From positions 1-13,118 of the forward strand of contig DASTMZ010000169.1 in the NCBI GenBank assembly GCA_035713725.1: 13,118 nucleotides of DNA. Direction: 5' to 3'. Position numbers and translations under genes: made by a program. Origin of the DNA: DASQPR01 sp035713725 (lineage in GTDB: Bacteria > Actinomycetota > Actinomycetes > Mycobacteriales > Micromonosporaceae). The notes below the pieces were generated by a model that worked only from the letters and a program-made list of their open reading frames with translations, did not search any database and was not told where the DNA came from. Below are positions 6,113 to 12,975 of the stretch, piece after piece; position 1 is the first letter of the stretch, and each line of letters starts with the position of its first letter.

Positions 6113-6876
6113 TTGCGCAGACCTGGTGGATGACGCACCGGCAACTCAAGGCGCTGCTGCGGCAGCCAGCCGTCCTGGTCATCACGCTCGTACAGCCGAT
6201 CGTGTGGCTGTTCTTGTTCGGCAATCTGTTCCGCCACATCATCGAGCTGCCCGGGTTCGGCACCGGCTCGTATCTCGACTACCTCGTTCCCGGCGTGGTC
6301 GTCATGAACGCCGTGTCGTCGAGCATGTGGTCGGGAATGGGAGTGATCGACGAGATCGACCGCGGCACGCTGAACCGGTTCCTCACCACGCCGGTCAGCC
6401 GTGGCGCGATCATGAACGCGAACGTCATCGTGCAAGCGGTCAGCGTCGCGTTCCAGTCGGTCATGATCGTGCTGCTCGGCTGGGTGGCCGGTGCACACTT
6501 CCCCAACGGTGCGGCCGGCCCGATCGCGCTGGTCATCGCGTCGATCCTGTTGGGCACGACGTTCAGCGCACTGTCCAACGTGATGGGCATGACGCTGCGG
6601 CAGCGGGAGAGCATCATCGGTCTGTCGATCTTCCTGCTGTTGCCGCTGACGTTCCTGTCCACCGCGTTCATGGCACGGTCGTTGATGCCGGGATGGATGC
6701 AAGCGATCGCGTCGGTGAATCCGGTCAACTGGGCGCTCGAATCGGCGCGCGGCGCGCTCGCCACTTCGGTCGACTGGGGCACCATGCTCGTGCACGGATC
6801 CTGGTTGCTGGTGCTCGCCGCGGCACTCGTGTGGCTCGCGACTCGCACGTTCCGGACGTACCAGCGAACGGTCTGA
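6109..6876 (+). CDS. DrrB-like ABC-2 type exporter permease
   Basis: Membrane subunit of 255 residues partnering the ATPase encoded just upstream. About six hydrophobic segments are visible, near residues 21-40, 57-79, 105-129, 136-158, 168-188 and 229-247, the usual ABC-2 topology. The cytoplasmic coupling motif EIDRGTLNRFLTTPVSR (82-98) is the conserved 'E-x-x-x-G-T-L-x-x-L-x-x-T-P' block that contacts the ATPase. NPVNW (204-208) near the end is also typical of DrrB. The ATG overlaps the ATPase TGA as ATGA. A strong inverted repeat starts 14 bp after the stop, ending the operon. Confidence 0.92.
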   Translation: MIAQTWWMTHRQLKALLRQPAVLVITLVQPIVWLFLFGNLFRHIIELPGFGTGSYLDYLVPGVVVMNAVSSSMWSGMGVIDEIDRGTLNRFLTTPVSRGAIMNANVIVQAVSVAFQSVMIVLLGWVAGAHFPNGAAGPIALVIASILLGTTFSALSNVMGMTLRQRESIIGLSIFLLLPLTFLSTAFMARSLMPGWMQAIASVNPVNWALESARGALATSVDWGTMLVHGSWLLVLAAALVWLATRTFRTYQRTV

Positions 6877-6890
6877 TCGAGCCTGCGACG

Positions 6891-6925
6891 GTGGCGGCGC
6901 GGACGCGACATGTCCGCGCCGCCAC
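6891..6925. terminator. Bidirectional stem-loop terminator between convergent genes
   Basis: A perfect 14-bp inverted repeat has its left arm at 6891-6904, its right arm at 6912-6925 and a 7-nt loop. The arms begin GTGGCGGCG and end CGCCGCCAC. It lies in the 72-bp gap between the permease stop (6876) and the sigma factor stop (6949 on the minus strand). Lacking a U-tract on either side, it matches the GC-rich stem type common in actinomycetes. Confidence 0.75.
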
Positions 6926-6948
6926 TGGCCGGTCCGAGGCCCGGTCGC

Positions 6949-8025
6949 CTACTCCGCAGTGGCGAACAGGTCGATGGCCTCGGCGCCGAAGCGGGTCATC
7001 GCGGTGATGCGGTCACCGGCCAGCGTCAGCACGACGAGACTGTGCGGCGCCTCGTGCGTCGAGCCAGGCTCGGTCACGTAGCACGCGAGAGCCGGCTGAG
7101 TATTCGCGCGCACGGCGACGGTCCGGAAGCGGCGTCCGTTGCGGAACGCGACGGTGTCGAAGAACTCGCCGATCGCGTCCGGTCCCTGGTATTCCAGCGG
7201 AACCGGCGGCATCGTGAGCCATGCGTCATCGGTCAACATCGCGACCATTCCGCCGACGTCGCCGTTCTCGAACGCGGTGGTGAACCGCGACACGACGTGG
7301 CGCTCGCGAGGCGAGTCCGGCAGCGGCGCCTCGTCGCGTCCACCGCGCGGCCGCCGATCCGCGATCGTCGCGCGGGCACGCTTGAGTGCGCTCGTCACCG
7401 AGTCCTCCGTGCTGTCGAGCATTTGGGCGACCTCCGCGGCGCGGAACCCGAGCACGTCACGCAGCACCAGGGTGGCGCGTTGGTGCGGTGGCAGCAGCTG
7501 GGTGGCGGCGACAAATGCGAGACCGACTCCTTCCCGCTGGCTGATCCGAGCCTCCGGGCCGGGCGCGTCGTCCGGCAGATCGGCAAGGTACGCGTCCGGG
7601 CACGGGTCGAGCCGGAGCGCCTCGCCGACCCGCGTCGGCGCCGGCGCGCCGGGCGGCATCGGCGCCATGACGCGGTCCTGCGGATGGCGGGCACGGGTAC
7701 GCAACCCGTTGAGGCACCGATTCGTGGCGATCCGGTAGAGCCAGGTCCGCACCGACGCGCGGCCCTGGAACTCGTCGAGCGAGCGCCACGCGGCGGTCAG
7801 CGTGTCCTGCAAGGCGTCCTCCGCGTCGTGCATTGAGCCGAGCATCCGGTAGCAGTGCACAAGCAGTTCTCGCCGGTACGGATCGGTCAGCGCGCGGAAT
7901 CCGTCGCCGTCGCGCGCTCGCCCGAGCGCCTGATCCCCGTGATCCGCCACTCTCGCATCCTCGCATCGGGCCGGAGGCGCGTGACTCGAGGCGGTGGTCG
8001 CTCGCGTGCTCGTGGTCGTCGACAT
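6949..8025 (-). CDS. ECF sigma factor with C-terminal SnoaL-like domain (SigG/TIGR02960-like)
   Basis: Alternative RNA polymerase sigma factor, 358 residues. Region 2 spans about 44-110 and includes LLVHCYRMLGS (54-64), DAEDALQDT (67-75) and ASVRTWLYRIATNRCLN (90-106). Region 4 spans about 170-225 (LPPHQRATLVLRDVLGF, 178-194, then a helix-turn-helix AAEVAQMLDSTEDSVTSALKRA). Residues about 243-350 form a SnoaL/NTF2-like domain (FTTAFENGDVGGMVAMLTDD, 248-267), as in ECF sigma factors that lack a separate anti-sigma factor and are thought to be modulated by this domain. Start ATG 8025 follows a modest AGAGAG. An in-frame extension to 8322 is possible but would run into the divergent exporter gene. 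The poorly conserved first 35 residues are probably a flexible tail. It is divergent from the MFS exporter, a likely regulatory target. Confidence 0.88.
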   Translation of the reverse strand: MSTTTSTRATTASSHAPPARCEDARVADHGDQALGRARDGDGFRALTDPYRRELLVHCYRMLGSMHDAEDALQDTLTAAWRSLDEFQGRASVRTWLYRIATNRCLNGLRTRARHPQDRVMAPMPPGAPAPTRVGEALRLDPCPDAYLADLPDDAPGPEARISQREGVGLAFVAATQLLPPHQRATLVLRDVLGFRAAEVAQMLDSTEDSVTSALKRARATIADRRPRGGRDEAPLPDSPRERHVVSRFTTAFENGDVGGMVAMLTDDAWLTMPPVPLEYQGPDAIGEFFDTVAFRNGRRFRTVAVRANTQPALACYVTEPGSTHEAPHSLVVLTLAGDRITAMTRFGAEAIDLFATAE

Positions 8026-8046
8026 GTGCTCTCTTTCCGATCTTGG

Positions 8047-8086
8047 GGTGTCGCACGTACTCGTGCCGTCTCGACGTACTGACACC
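8047..8086. repeat. Dyad with repeated ACGTACT in the sigma factor/exporter divergent region
   Basis: GGTGTC (8047-8052) is mirrored by GACACC (8081-8086), and inside it GTAC (8057-8060) pairs with GTAC (8076-8079). In addition ACGTACT is directly repeated at 8055-8061 and 8074-8080. The dyad lies 22-61 bp upstream of the sigma factor ATG, so it may be an operator or form in the sigma mRNA leader. I found no convincing -35/-10 pair in this gap on either strand. Confidence 0.4.
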
Positions 8087-8190
8087 GCTCGGCGCGGAAA
8101 CTGGGCGGTCGGCAACTCATGACTCTTGGGCCGGTGCAGCGCCCACTTCTTGCCGCCGTCGGTGTCCATCCCGATGACGATTCGAGGGAT

Positions 8191-8195
8191 GGGAG
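8191..8195 (+). promoter_or_regulatory. Shine-Dalgarno that fixes the start of the MFS exporter
   Basis: GGGAG with a 5-nt spacer precedes ATG 8201. The in-frame candidates at 8126 (TTG), 8174 and 8189 (ATG) lack suitably spaced ribosome-binding sites. Confidence 0.7.
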
Positions 8196-8200
8196 CACAG

Positions 8201-9658
8201 ATGGGTGTCGAGACGCGCGACATAGCCTCCGATCGGAGCCGGCGGTGGGTGCTCGGAGTCACGTCGGCCGGTTCGTTCATCGTTGTGCTGGACATGCTGG
8301 TGGTGGCGACCGCGCTCACCACGATTCAACGCGACCTCGGCGCCTCGATCGCCGACCTCGAGTGGACGGTGAACGCGTACACGCTGAGTTGTGCCGTCCT
8401 GTTGATGACCGCGTCCGCGCTCGGTGACCGCCTGGGGCGTCGGCGCGTGTTCGGGATCGGACTCGGGCTGTTCGCCGCGGCGTCGGCGGGGTGCGCGCTC
8501 GCGCCGAATGTCGAGGTTTTGGTGGCGGCGCGGGCGATACAGGGCGCGGGCGCGGCCGCCGTACTCCCGCTCGGTCTCGCGTTGTTGAATGCCGCGTACC
8601 CGCCGGAACGGCGCGGCTGGGCGGTCGGCATCTACGGCAGCGTGACCGGATTGTCGGCGGCCGTCGGGCCGGTGCTGGGTGGCGCGGTAACGCAGGGCAT
8701 CGCATGGCAGTGGATCTTCTGGGTCAACGTACCCATCGCGGTCGCCGCCATCACGGTGCTGTTCGCACGGGTACCCGAGAGTCGGGGTCCGCGGGTCGCG
8801 TTGGACGTGCCAGGTCTGCTGCTCGTCACGGCTGCGGCGTTCGGCCTCGTCTGGGGTCTGGTCAGGGCGAACACGGCCGGCTGGGGCAGCGCGGAGACGG
8901 TCACATCGCTCGCCGGCGGCCTAGTGGCGACCGGCGCATTCGCGGCATGGGAACGGCGAGCTTCGGTGCCGATGCTCGCGCCGCGCCTGTTCCGGTCGCG
9001 CGCGTTCTCGGCGAGTGCCGTGGCCACCTTCATGTTGAACGGCGCGCTCGTCGGCTCGGTGTTCTTCGCAGCGCAGTATTTCCAGGTTGCGGACGGCAAA
9101 GGTCCGCTGGCCGCCGGGCTGCGCCTGCTGCCGTGGGGGATCGCGCCACTGATCGTCGCGCCGCGTGCGGGCGCGCTGTCGGATCGGATCGGGGTACGCC
9201 CGCTGATGGTCACCGGGCTTGCGGTGCAGGCGATCGGCTTGGCGTGGCTAGCGGCGGCGGCTGGACCCGGCACCGGGTACGCCGCGCTGGTCGGCCCCAT
9301 GGCGGTCGCCGGCGTGGGGTTCTCCATGGCGATTCCGGCCATCACCACGTCGATCGTGGCGGCCGCGCCGCGCTCGGAGGTCGGCAAGGCATCCGCCACG
9401 TACGGCATGATGCGTCAACTAGGCGGTGCGTTCGGGGTAGCGATCCTCGCGGCGGTGTTCGCGCGAACAGGCGGTTACGGGTCGGCGACCTCGTTCGCGG
9501 ACGGCTTCGCCGTGGCGATGGTGTGCGGCGCCGTTCTCGCCGCGGCCGGAGCGCTCGCATGCCTTGCCGTACCCACGATTCGCGCGACATCCGCGACCAC
9601 GACGGCGCGTGCCGCGGAGCCGGCAATGGTGGCGCAGCGCGCACGCGTCAAGGGTTGA
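8201..9658 (+). CDS. DHA2-family (EmrB/QacA-type, 14-TM) MFS exporter
   Basis: Proton-driven drug/metabolite efflux pump of the cytoplasmic membrane, 485 residues, the usual size for 14-TM DHA2 transporters. TM1 carries the family motif around D31 (IVVLDMLVVATAL, 27-39). Motif A is at 72-84 (SALGDRLGRRRVF) and a second copy at 324-334 (GALSDRIGVRP). The antiporter motif C is at 146-161 (GSVTG...GPVLGG), followed by WQWIFWVNVPI (169-179), the characteristic block after TM5. ATG 8201 was chosen for its GGGAG; it places TM1 at about residue 17. The gene is divergent from the ECF sigma factor gene, with 175 bp between starts. A hairpin follows the stop. The substrate is unknown. Confidence 0.9.
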   Translation: MGVETRDIASDRSRRWVLGVTSAGSFIVVLDMLVVATALTTIQRDLGASIADLEWTVNAYTLSCAVLLMTASALGDRLGRRRVFGIGLGLFAAASAGCALAPNVEVLVAARAIQGAGAAAVLPLGLALLNAAYPPERRGWAVGIYGSVTGLSAAVGPVLGGAVTQGIAWQWIFWVNVPIAVAAITVLFARVPESRGPRVALDVPGLLLVTAAAFGLVWGLVRANTAGWGSAETVTSLAGGLVATGAFAAWERRASVPMLAPRLFRSRAFSASAVATFMLNGALVGSVFFAAQYFQVADGKGPLAAGLRLLPWGIAPLIVAPRAGALSDRIGVRPLMVTGLAVQAIGLAWLAAAAGPGTGYAALVGPMAVAGVGFSMAIPAITTSIVAAAPRSEVGKASATYGMMRQLGGAFGVAILAAVFARTGGYGSATSFADGFAVAMVCGAVLAAAGALACLAVPTIRATSATTTARAAEPAMVAQRARVKG

Positions 9659-9667
9659 TCCGGCGTT

Positions 9668-9709
9668 CACCCGCCCGTCGCGCTTCCGACCGGGCGCGAC
9701 GGAAGGGTG
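9668..9709 (+). terminator. Hairpin between exporter and phosphatase that also covers the phosphatase ribosome-binding site
   Basis: CCGTCGCGC (9675-9683) pairs perfectly with GCGCGACGG (9694-9702) around a 10-nt loop. After a 2x2 mismatch, CACCC (9668-9672) pairs with GGGTG (9705-9709), giving 14 pairs in all. It begins 10 nt after the exporter stop and could act as its terminator. The right arm includes the GGAAGG (9701-9706) that serves as Shine-Dalgarno for the phosphatase start at 9716. Which role dominates is unknown. Confidence 0.6.
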
Positions 9710-9715
9710 ACGTGC

Positions 9716-11362
9716 ATGGCCAACGACGAGCAACTCTTCGCGTCCCACATGTCCCGCCGCGGTCTGCTCACGGCGACCGGCGTGGTCGGTGCCGGCATCG
9801 CCGCCGCGCCGCTGCTCGGCGGCACCGCGTCCGCCGCGACGGTCGGCGCCGTCGCCGCCGCGCCGCTGTCGTCCGGCGGCCACCCGGTGCTCGGCGGGCC
9901 GGCCGGCGACCCGACGCTCACACCCGCGGTCAACGGTCTGCACCTGCAGTTCGGCTCGGACGCCGCGCGGGAGGTCGTGGCGTCCTGGCACACACTGCAA
10001 CCGGTGCACGGCGCACGGGTGCTGCTCGGCGGTTCGGATGGCCGCTTCTCGCACACCGTCCACGCCGACACCGTGAGCTACTCCGACGGCAAGTCCGGTC
10101 AGCTCGTCTACGCGCAGCACGCGCGCCTGTCCGGCCTGCGCCCGGCGAGTGACTACGTCTATCTCGCGCTGCACGACGGCGCGCAGCCGGTGTTCGGGTC
10201 GTTCTCGACGGCGCCGGCTGGGCGTGCCGCGTTCACGTTCACCAGCTTCGGCGACCAGGGCACGCCGACGACCGGCAAGCTCTTCGCGCCGCCGCCCGGC
10301 GTGACGCTGGCAAACCCGCCGTTCGTCAACGACAACCTGGGCGGTCCCGCGTCAGCGAATCTGCCGGCCGCGATCGAACGCGTACAGCCGTTGTTCCACT
10401 TGTTCAACGGCGACCTGTGTTACGCGAACCTGGCGACCGACCGGGTGCGTACGTGGTCGGACTTCTGGGACAACAACTCGCGCAGCGCACGCAACCGCCC
10501 ATGGATGCCGGCGCCCGGCAATCACGAGAACGAACGCGGCAACGGGCCGATCGGCTACCAGGCGTTCCAGACGTACTTCGCGACGCCACGCCAACCCGGC
10601 CAGACCGACGTCACCCGCGGTCTCTGGTACGCCATCACGGTCGGGTCGGTACGCGTCATCTTCCTTGCCAACGACGACGTATGCCTGCAGGACGGCGGCG
10701 ACACGTATGTCCACGGCTACTCCAACGGCGCGCAGCAGGCGTGGCTCACCAACGAGCTTCGCGACGCGCGCAGTGACCGTGACATCGACTGGATCGTGGT
10801 CTGCATGCACCAGGTGGCGATCAGCACGGCCGATCAGTTCAACGGCGCCGACCTCGGCATCCGCCAGGAATGGTTGCCGCTGTTCGACACGTACGGCGTC
10901 GACCTCGTGGTGTGCGGCCACGAACACCACTACGAGCGGTCGCACCCGATCCGCGGCCGGTCGGCCAACGCGACGCTGACGCCGATCCCGGTGTCGACCC
11001 GGACCGACGTCATCGACACCACGGATGGCACCGTGCACATGGTGATCGGCGGCGGTGGCACGTCGGCACCCTCGAACCAGCTGTTCTTCAACCCACCGGC
11101 GTGCCGTGTCATCACATCGGTCGGACCGGCCGATCCGACGACTGGCAAGCACCCGCCGATCTACACGCACGAGGACGCGCCGTGGTCGGCCGTACGCGAC
11201 GCGGCGAACTCGTACGGCTTCGCGGCGTTCAGCGTGGACCCGGGCCGTCATCGCGGCGACGTGACAACGATCACCGTCACGTACTACGACGTCCTGGGTA
11301 GCGAGGGGAGCCTGCGACCGTTCGACTCGTTTACGCTGCAGCGGCGGCGGTCGGACGGCTGA
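9716..11362 (+). CDS. Tat-exported purple-acid-phosphatase-like metallophosphoesterase
   Basis: Predicted secreted dinuclear-metal phosphatase of 548 residues. The N-terminus has a twin-arginine signal, SRRGLL at 13-18, an Ala/Gly-rich hydrophobic core and a likely cleavage after ASA at 38-40. Residues about 65-168 look like the beta-rich N-terminal domain of purple acid phosphatases. All seven metal ligands are visible: D180 (SFGDQG), D233 and Y236 (NGDLCY), N269 (GNHE), H365 (CMHQ), H402 and H404 (GHEHHYERSH). D233-x-x-Y236 is the purple acid phosphatase signature. Start ATG 9716 is preceded by GGAAGG; a GTG at 9707 would add three residues. The physiological substrate (phosphomonoester, phosphodiester or phosphate scavenging) is not clear. 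No PHO box was recognised upstream. It may be co-transcribed with the exporter unless the intervening hairpin terminates. Confidence 0.9.
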   Translation: MANDEQLFASHMSRRGLLTATGVVGAGIAAAPLLGGTASAATVGAVAAAPLSSGGHPVLGGPAGDPTLTPAVNGLHLQFGSDAAREVVASWHTLQPVHGARVLLGGSDGRFSHTVHADTVSYSDGKSGQLVYAQHARLSGLRPASDYVYLALHDGAQPVFGSFSTAPAGRAAFTFTSFGDQGTPTTGKLFAPPPGVTLANPPFVNDNLGGPASANLPAAIERVQPLFHLFNGDLCYANLATDRVRTWSDFWDNNSRSARNRPWMPAPGNHENERGNGPIGYQAFQTYFATPRQPGQTDVTRGLWYAITVGSVRVIFLANDDVCLQDGGDTYVHGYSNGAQQAWLTNELRDARSDRDIDWIVVCMHQVAISTADQFNGADLGIRQEWLPLFDTYGVDLVVCGHEHHYERSHPIRGRSANATLTPIPVSTRTDVIDTTDGTVHMVIGGGGTSAPSNQLFFNPPACRVITSVGPADPTTGKHPPIYTHEDAPWSAVRDAANSYGFAAFSVDPGRHRGDVTTITVTYYDVLGSEGSLRPFDSFTLQRRRSDG

Positions 11363-11389
11363 GCCTTCGTCACGAGTCCCGGCCGGCTC

Positions 11390-11407
11390 CGGACCGCTGT
11401 CCGATTT
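11390..11407 (+). terminator. Weak candidate terminator after the phosphatase gene
   Basis: CGGAC (11390-11394), the loop CGCT and GTCCG (11399-11403) form a 5-bp stem followed by ATTT. It lies 28 nt past the phosphatase stop. The stem is short, so support is limited. Confidence 0.3.
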
Positions 11408-11442
11408 GCGATCCAGGGCGACTGGGTGTCGGTCCGCGACAG

Positions 11443-11455
11443 TACGGTCAGATCA
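11443..11455 (+). promoter_or_regulatory. Candidate -10 element for leaderless transcription of tldD
   Basis: TACGGT (11443-11448) fits the actinobacterial TANNNT -10 consensus and ends six bases before the A of the tldD ATG (11455). That places the expected transcription start on the start codon itself. No Shine-Dalgarno precedes the ATG, consistent with a leaderless mRNA. Confidence 0.5.
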
Positions 11456-12975
11456 TGTCCGACGATCCGCGACTCGATCCGAGCTTCGCCGCCCTGCCAC
11501 TGTCCGACATGGCCGATGCGGCCCTGGCCCGAGCGCGCGAGCTTGGCGTCGACGTCGCCGACTTTCGCGCCGAACGCAACCGCGAGCAGCGCATCAACCT
11601 GCGCGACGCGGAGCTGGACGGGATCAGCGACAGCGTCGACACCGGCATCTGTGCGCGCGTCGTACACGACGGCACGTGGGGCTTCGCGGCCGGCGCCGTG
11701 CTCACCGCCGAGGCCGCGGCCGGTCTGGTGGACCAGGCCGTGCACGTCGCCACCGTGTGCCGGCCGGTGAATTCCGAGCCGATCGTGCTGGCGCCCGAGC
11801 CGGCCTACGGCGAGCGGACCTGGATCGCGCCCTACGACATCGATCCATTCGAAGTAGCCGACTCCGACAAGATCGACACGTTCGCCGGGTGGAGCCGCGA
11901 CTTGCTCGCCACCGACGCGGTCGATCACGTCGATGCCGCGTTCATGGCGGTCAAGGAGTGCAAGTTCTTCGCCAACCTCGCCGGCACCCGACTCACTCAG
12001 CAACGCGTACGCGTGTCGGGCACGCTCACCGCGATCGCCATCGACGCGGCGACCGGCGCGTTCGAGTCGATGACCACGATCGCACCGCCGATCGGCCGAG
12101 GCTGGGAACACTTCGCCGGCACCGGCTGGGACTGGTCGGCCGAGGTCAACGCGCTGCCGGGGCTGCTGGCTGAAAAGCTCGCCGCGCCGTCCGTCGAGGC
12201 CGGCACGTACGACCTGGTGATCGATCCGACGAATCTCTACCTCACGATCCACGAGTCGATCGGGCACGCCACCGAACTGGATCGGGCACTGGGCTACGAG
12301 GCGGCCTACGCCGGCACCTCGTTCGCCACTCCGGACAAGCTCGGCACGCTGCGCTACGGCTCACCGGTGATGAACATCGTGGGCGACCGCGACGCCGAAT
12401 ACGGTCTGGCCACCGTCGGCTGGGACGACGAGGGCGTCGAGTCGCAGCATTGGGACATCATCCGGGACGGCATTCTGGTCGGCTACCAACTCGACCGACG
12501 CATCGCGGCACACACCGGTTTCGGTGGCGGTCGATCCAACGGGTGCGCGTTCGCGGACTCGCCGGGCCACGTGCCGATCCAGCGGATGGCCAACGTGAGC
12601 CTCCAGCCTGATCCGGCCGGACCGTCCACCGAGGAGCTGATCTCTCGGGTGTCCCGAGGTCTCTACCTGGTCGGCGAGAATTCCTGGTCCATCGATCAGG
12701 AGCGCTACAACTTCCAGTTCACCGCGCAGCGCGCGTTCCGGATCGTGGACGGCAAGCTCGCCGGTCAGGTCAAGGACTTCGCCTACCAGGCGACGACCAC
12801 CGACTTCTGGGGATCGATGGAGGCGGTCGGCGGGCCGCAAACTTATCTGCTGAGCGGTTCGTTCACGTGCGGCAAGGGTCAGCCCGGCCAGGTCGCGCCG
12901 GTCAGTCACGGCGCGCCATCCGCCCTGTTCCGGGGCGTACGAATCCTCAACACCGTCTCGGAGGCCGGCGCATGA
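11455..12975 (+). CDS. tldD: TldD subunit of the TldD/TldE metalloprotease
   Basis: Catalytic, zinc-binding half of a cytosolic heterodimeric protease that degrades unfolded peptides threaded through the TldD/TldE chamber; in E. coli it processes microcin B17 and degrades the CcdA antitoxin. The protein has 506 residues, close to the family norm of about 480. The HExxxH motif is HESIGH at residues 266-271, and the third ligand is probably C472 in TCGKGQPG (471-478). The following GFGGGRSNG (355-363) and DFWGSMEAVGG (450-460) are also conserved in TldD. The 15-20 residues before LSDMADAALARA are a variable tail. There is no Shine-Dalgarno; a -10-like element abuts the start, suggesting leaderless expression. 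The stop overlaps the next start as ATGA, so tldD and tldE are coupled. No peptide-precursor gene is visible in the window. Confidence 0.93.
   Translation: MSDDPRLDPSFAALPLSDMADAALARARELGVDVADFRAERNREQRINLRDAELDGISDSVDTGICARVVHDGTWGFAAGAVLTAEAAAGLVDQAVHVATVCRPVNSEPIVLAPEPAYGERTWIAPYDIDPFEVADSDKIDTFAGWSRDLLATDAVDHVDAAFMAVKECKFFANLAGTRLTQQRVRVSGTLTAIAIDAATGAFESMTTIAPPIGRGWEHFAGTGWDWSAEVNALPGLLAEKLAAPSVEAGTYDLVIDPTNLYLTIHESIGHATELDRALGYEAAYAGTSFATPDKLGTLRYGSPVMNIVGDRDAEYGLATVGWDDEGVESQHWDIIRDGILVGYQLDRRIAAHTGFGGGRSNGCAFADSPGHVPIQRMANVSLQPDPAGPSTEELISRVSRGLYLVGENSWSIDQERYNFQFTAQRAFRIVDGKLAGQVKDFAYQATTTDFWGSMEAVGGPQTYLLSGSFTCGKGQPGQVAPVSHGAPSALFRGVRILNTVSEAGA

Noticed and set aside
8096..8118. Possible ECF-type -35 (GGAAAC at 8096) for the exporter
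   Set aside because: No CGTC-like or similar -10 occurs 16-17 bp downstream, so a sigma-dependent promoter here cannot be supported from sequence alone.
8126..8200. Earlier TTG/ATG starts for the MFS exporter
   Set aside because: They add up to 25 residues before TM1 without a well-spaced Shine-Dalgarno, whereas ATG 8201 has GGGAG at 5 nt.
8026..8322. N-terminal extension of the ECF sigma factor by about 99 codons
   Set aside because: It would overlap the divergent exporter gene by more than 100 bp and resembles no sigma factor region; ATG 8025 gives a normal-length protein.
8491..10152. Plus-strand open frame of about 553 codons across the exporter and phosphatase genes
   Set aside because: It is an out-of-frame shadow rich in Arg and Gly; both underlying genes have full motif sets in their own frames.
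10352..12267. Long minus-strand frames opposite the phosphatase and tldD genes
   Set aside because: They are antisense shadows with no domain signature; the plus-strand products have complete metal-ligand sets.
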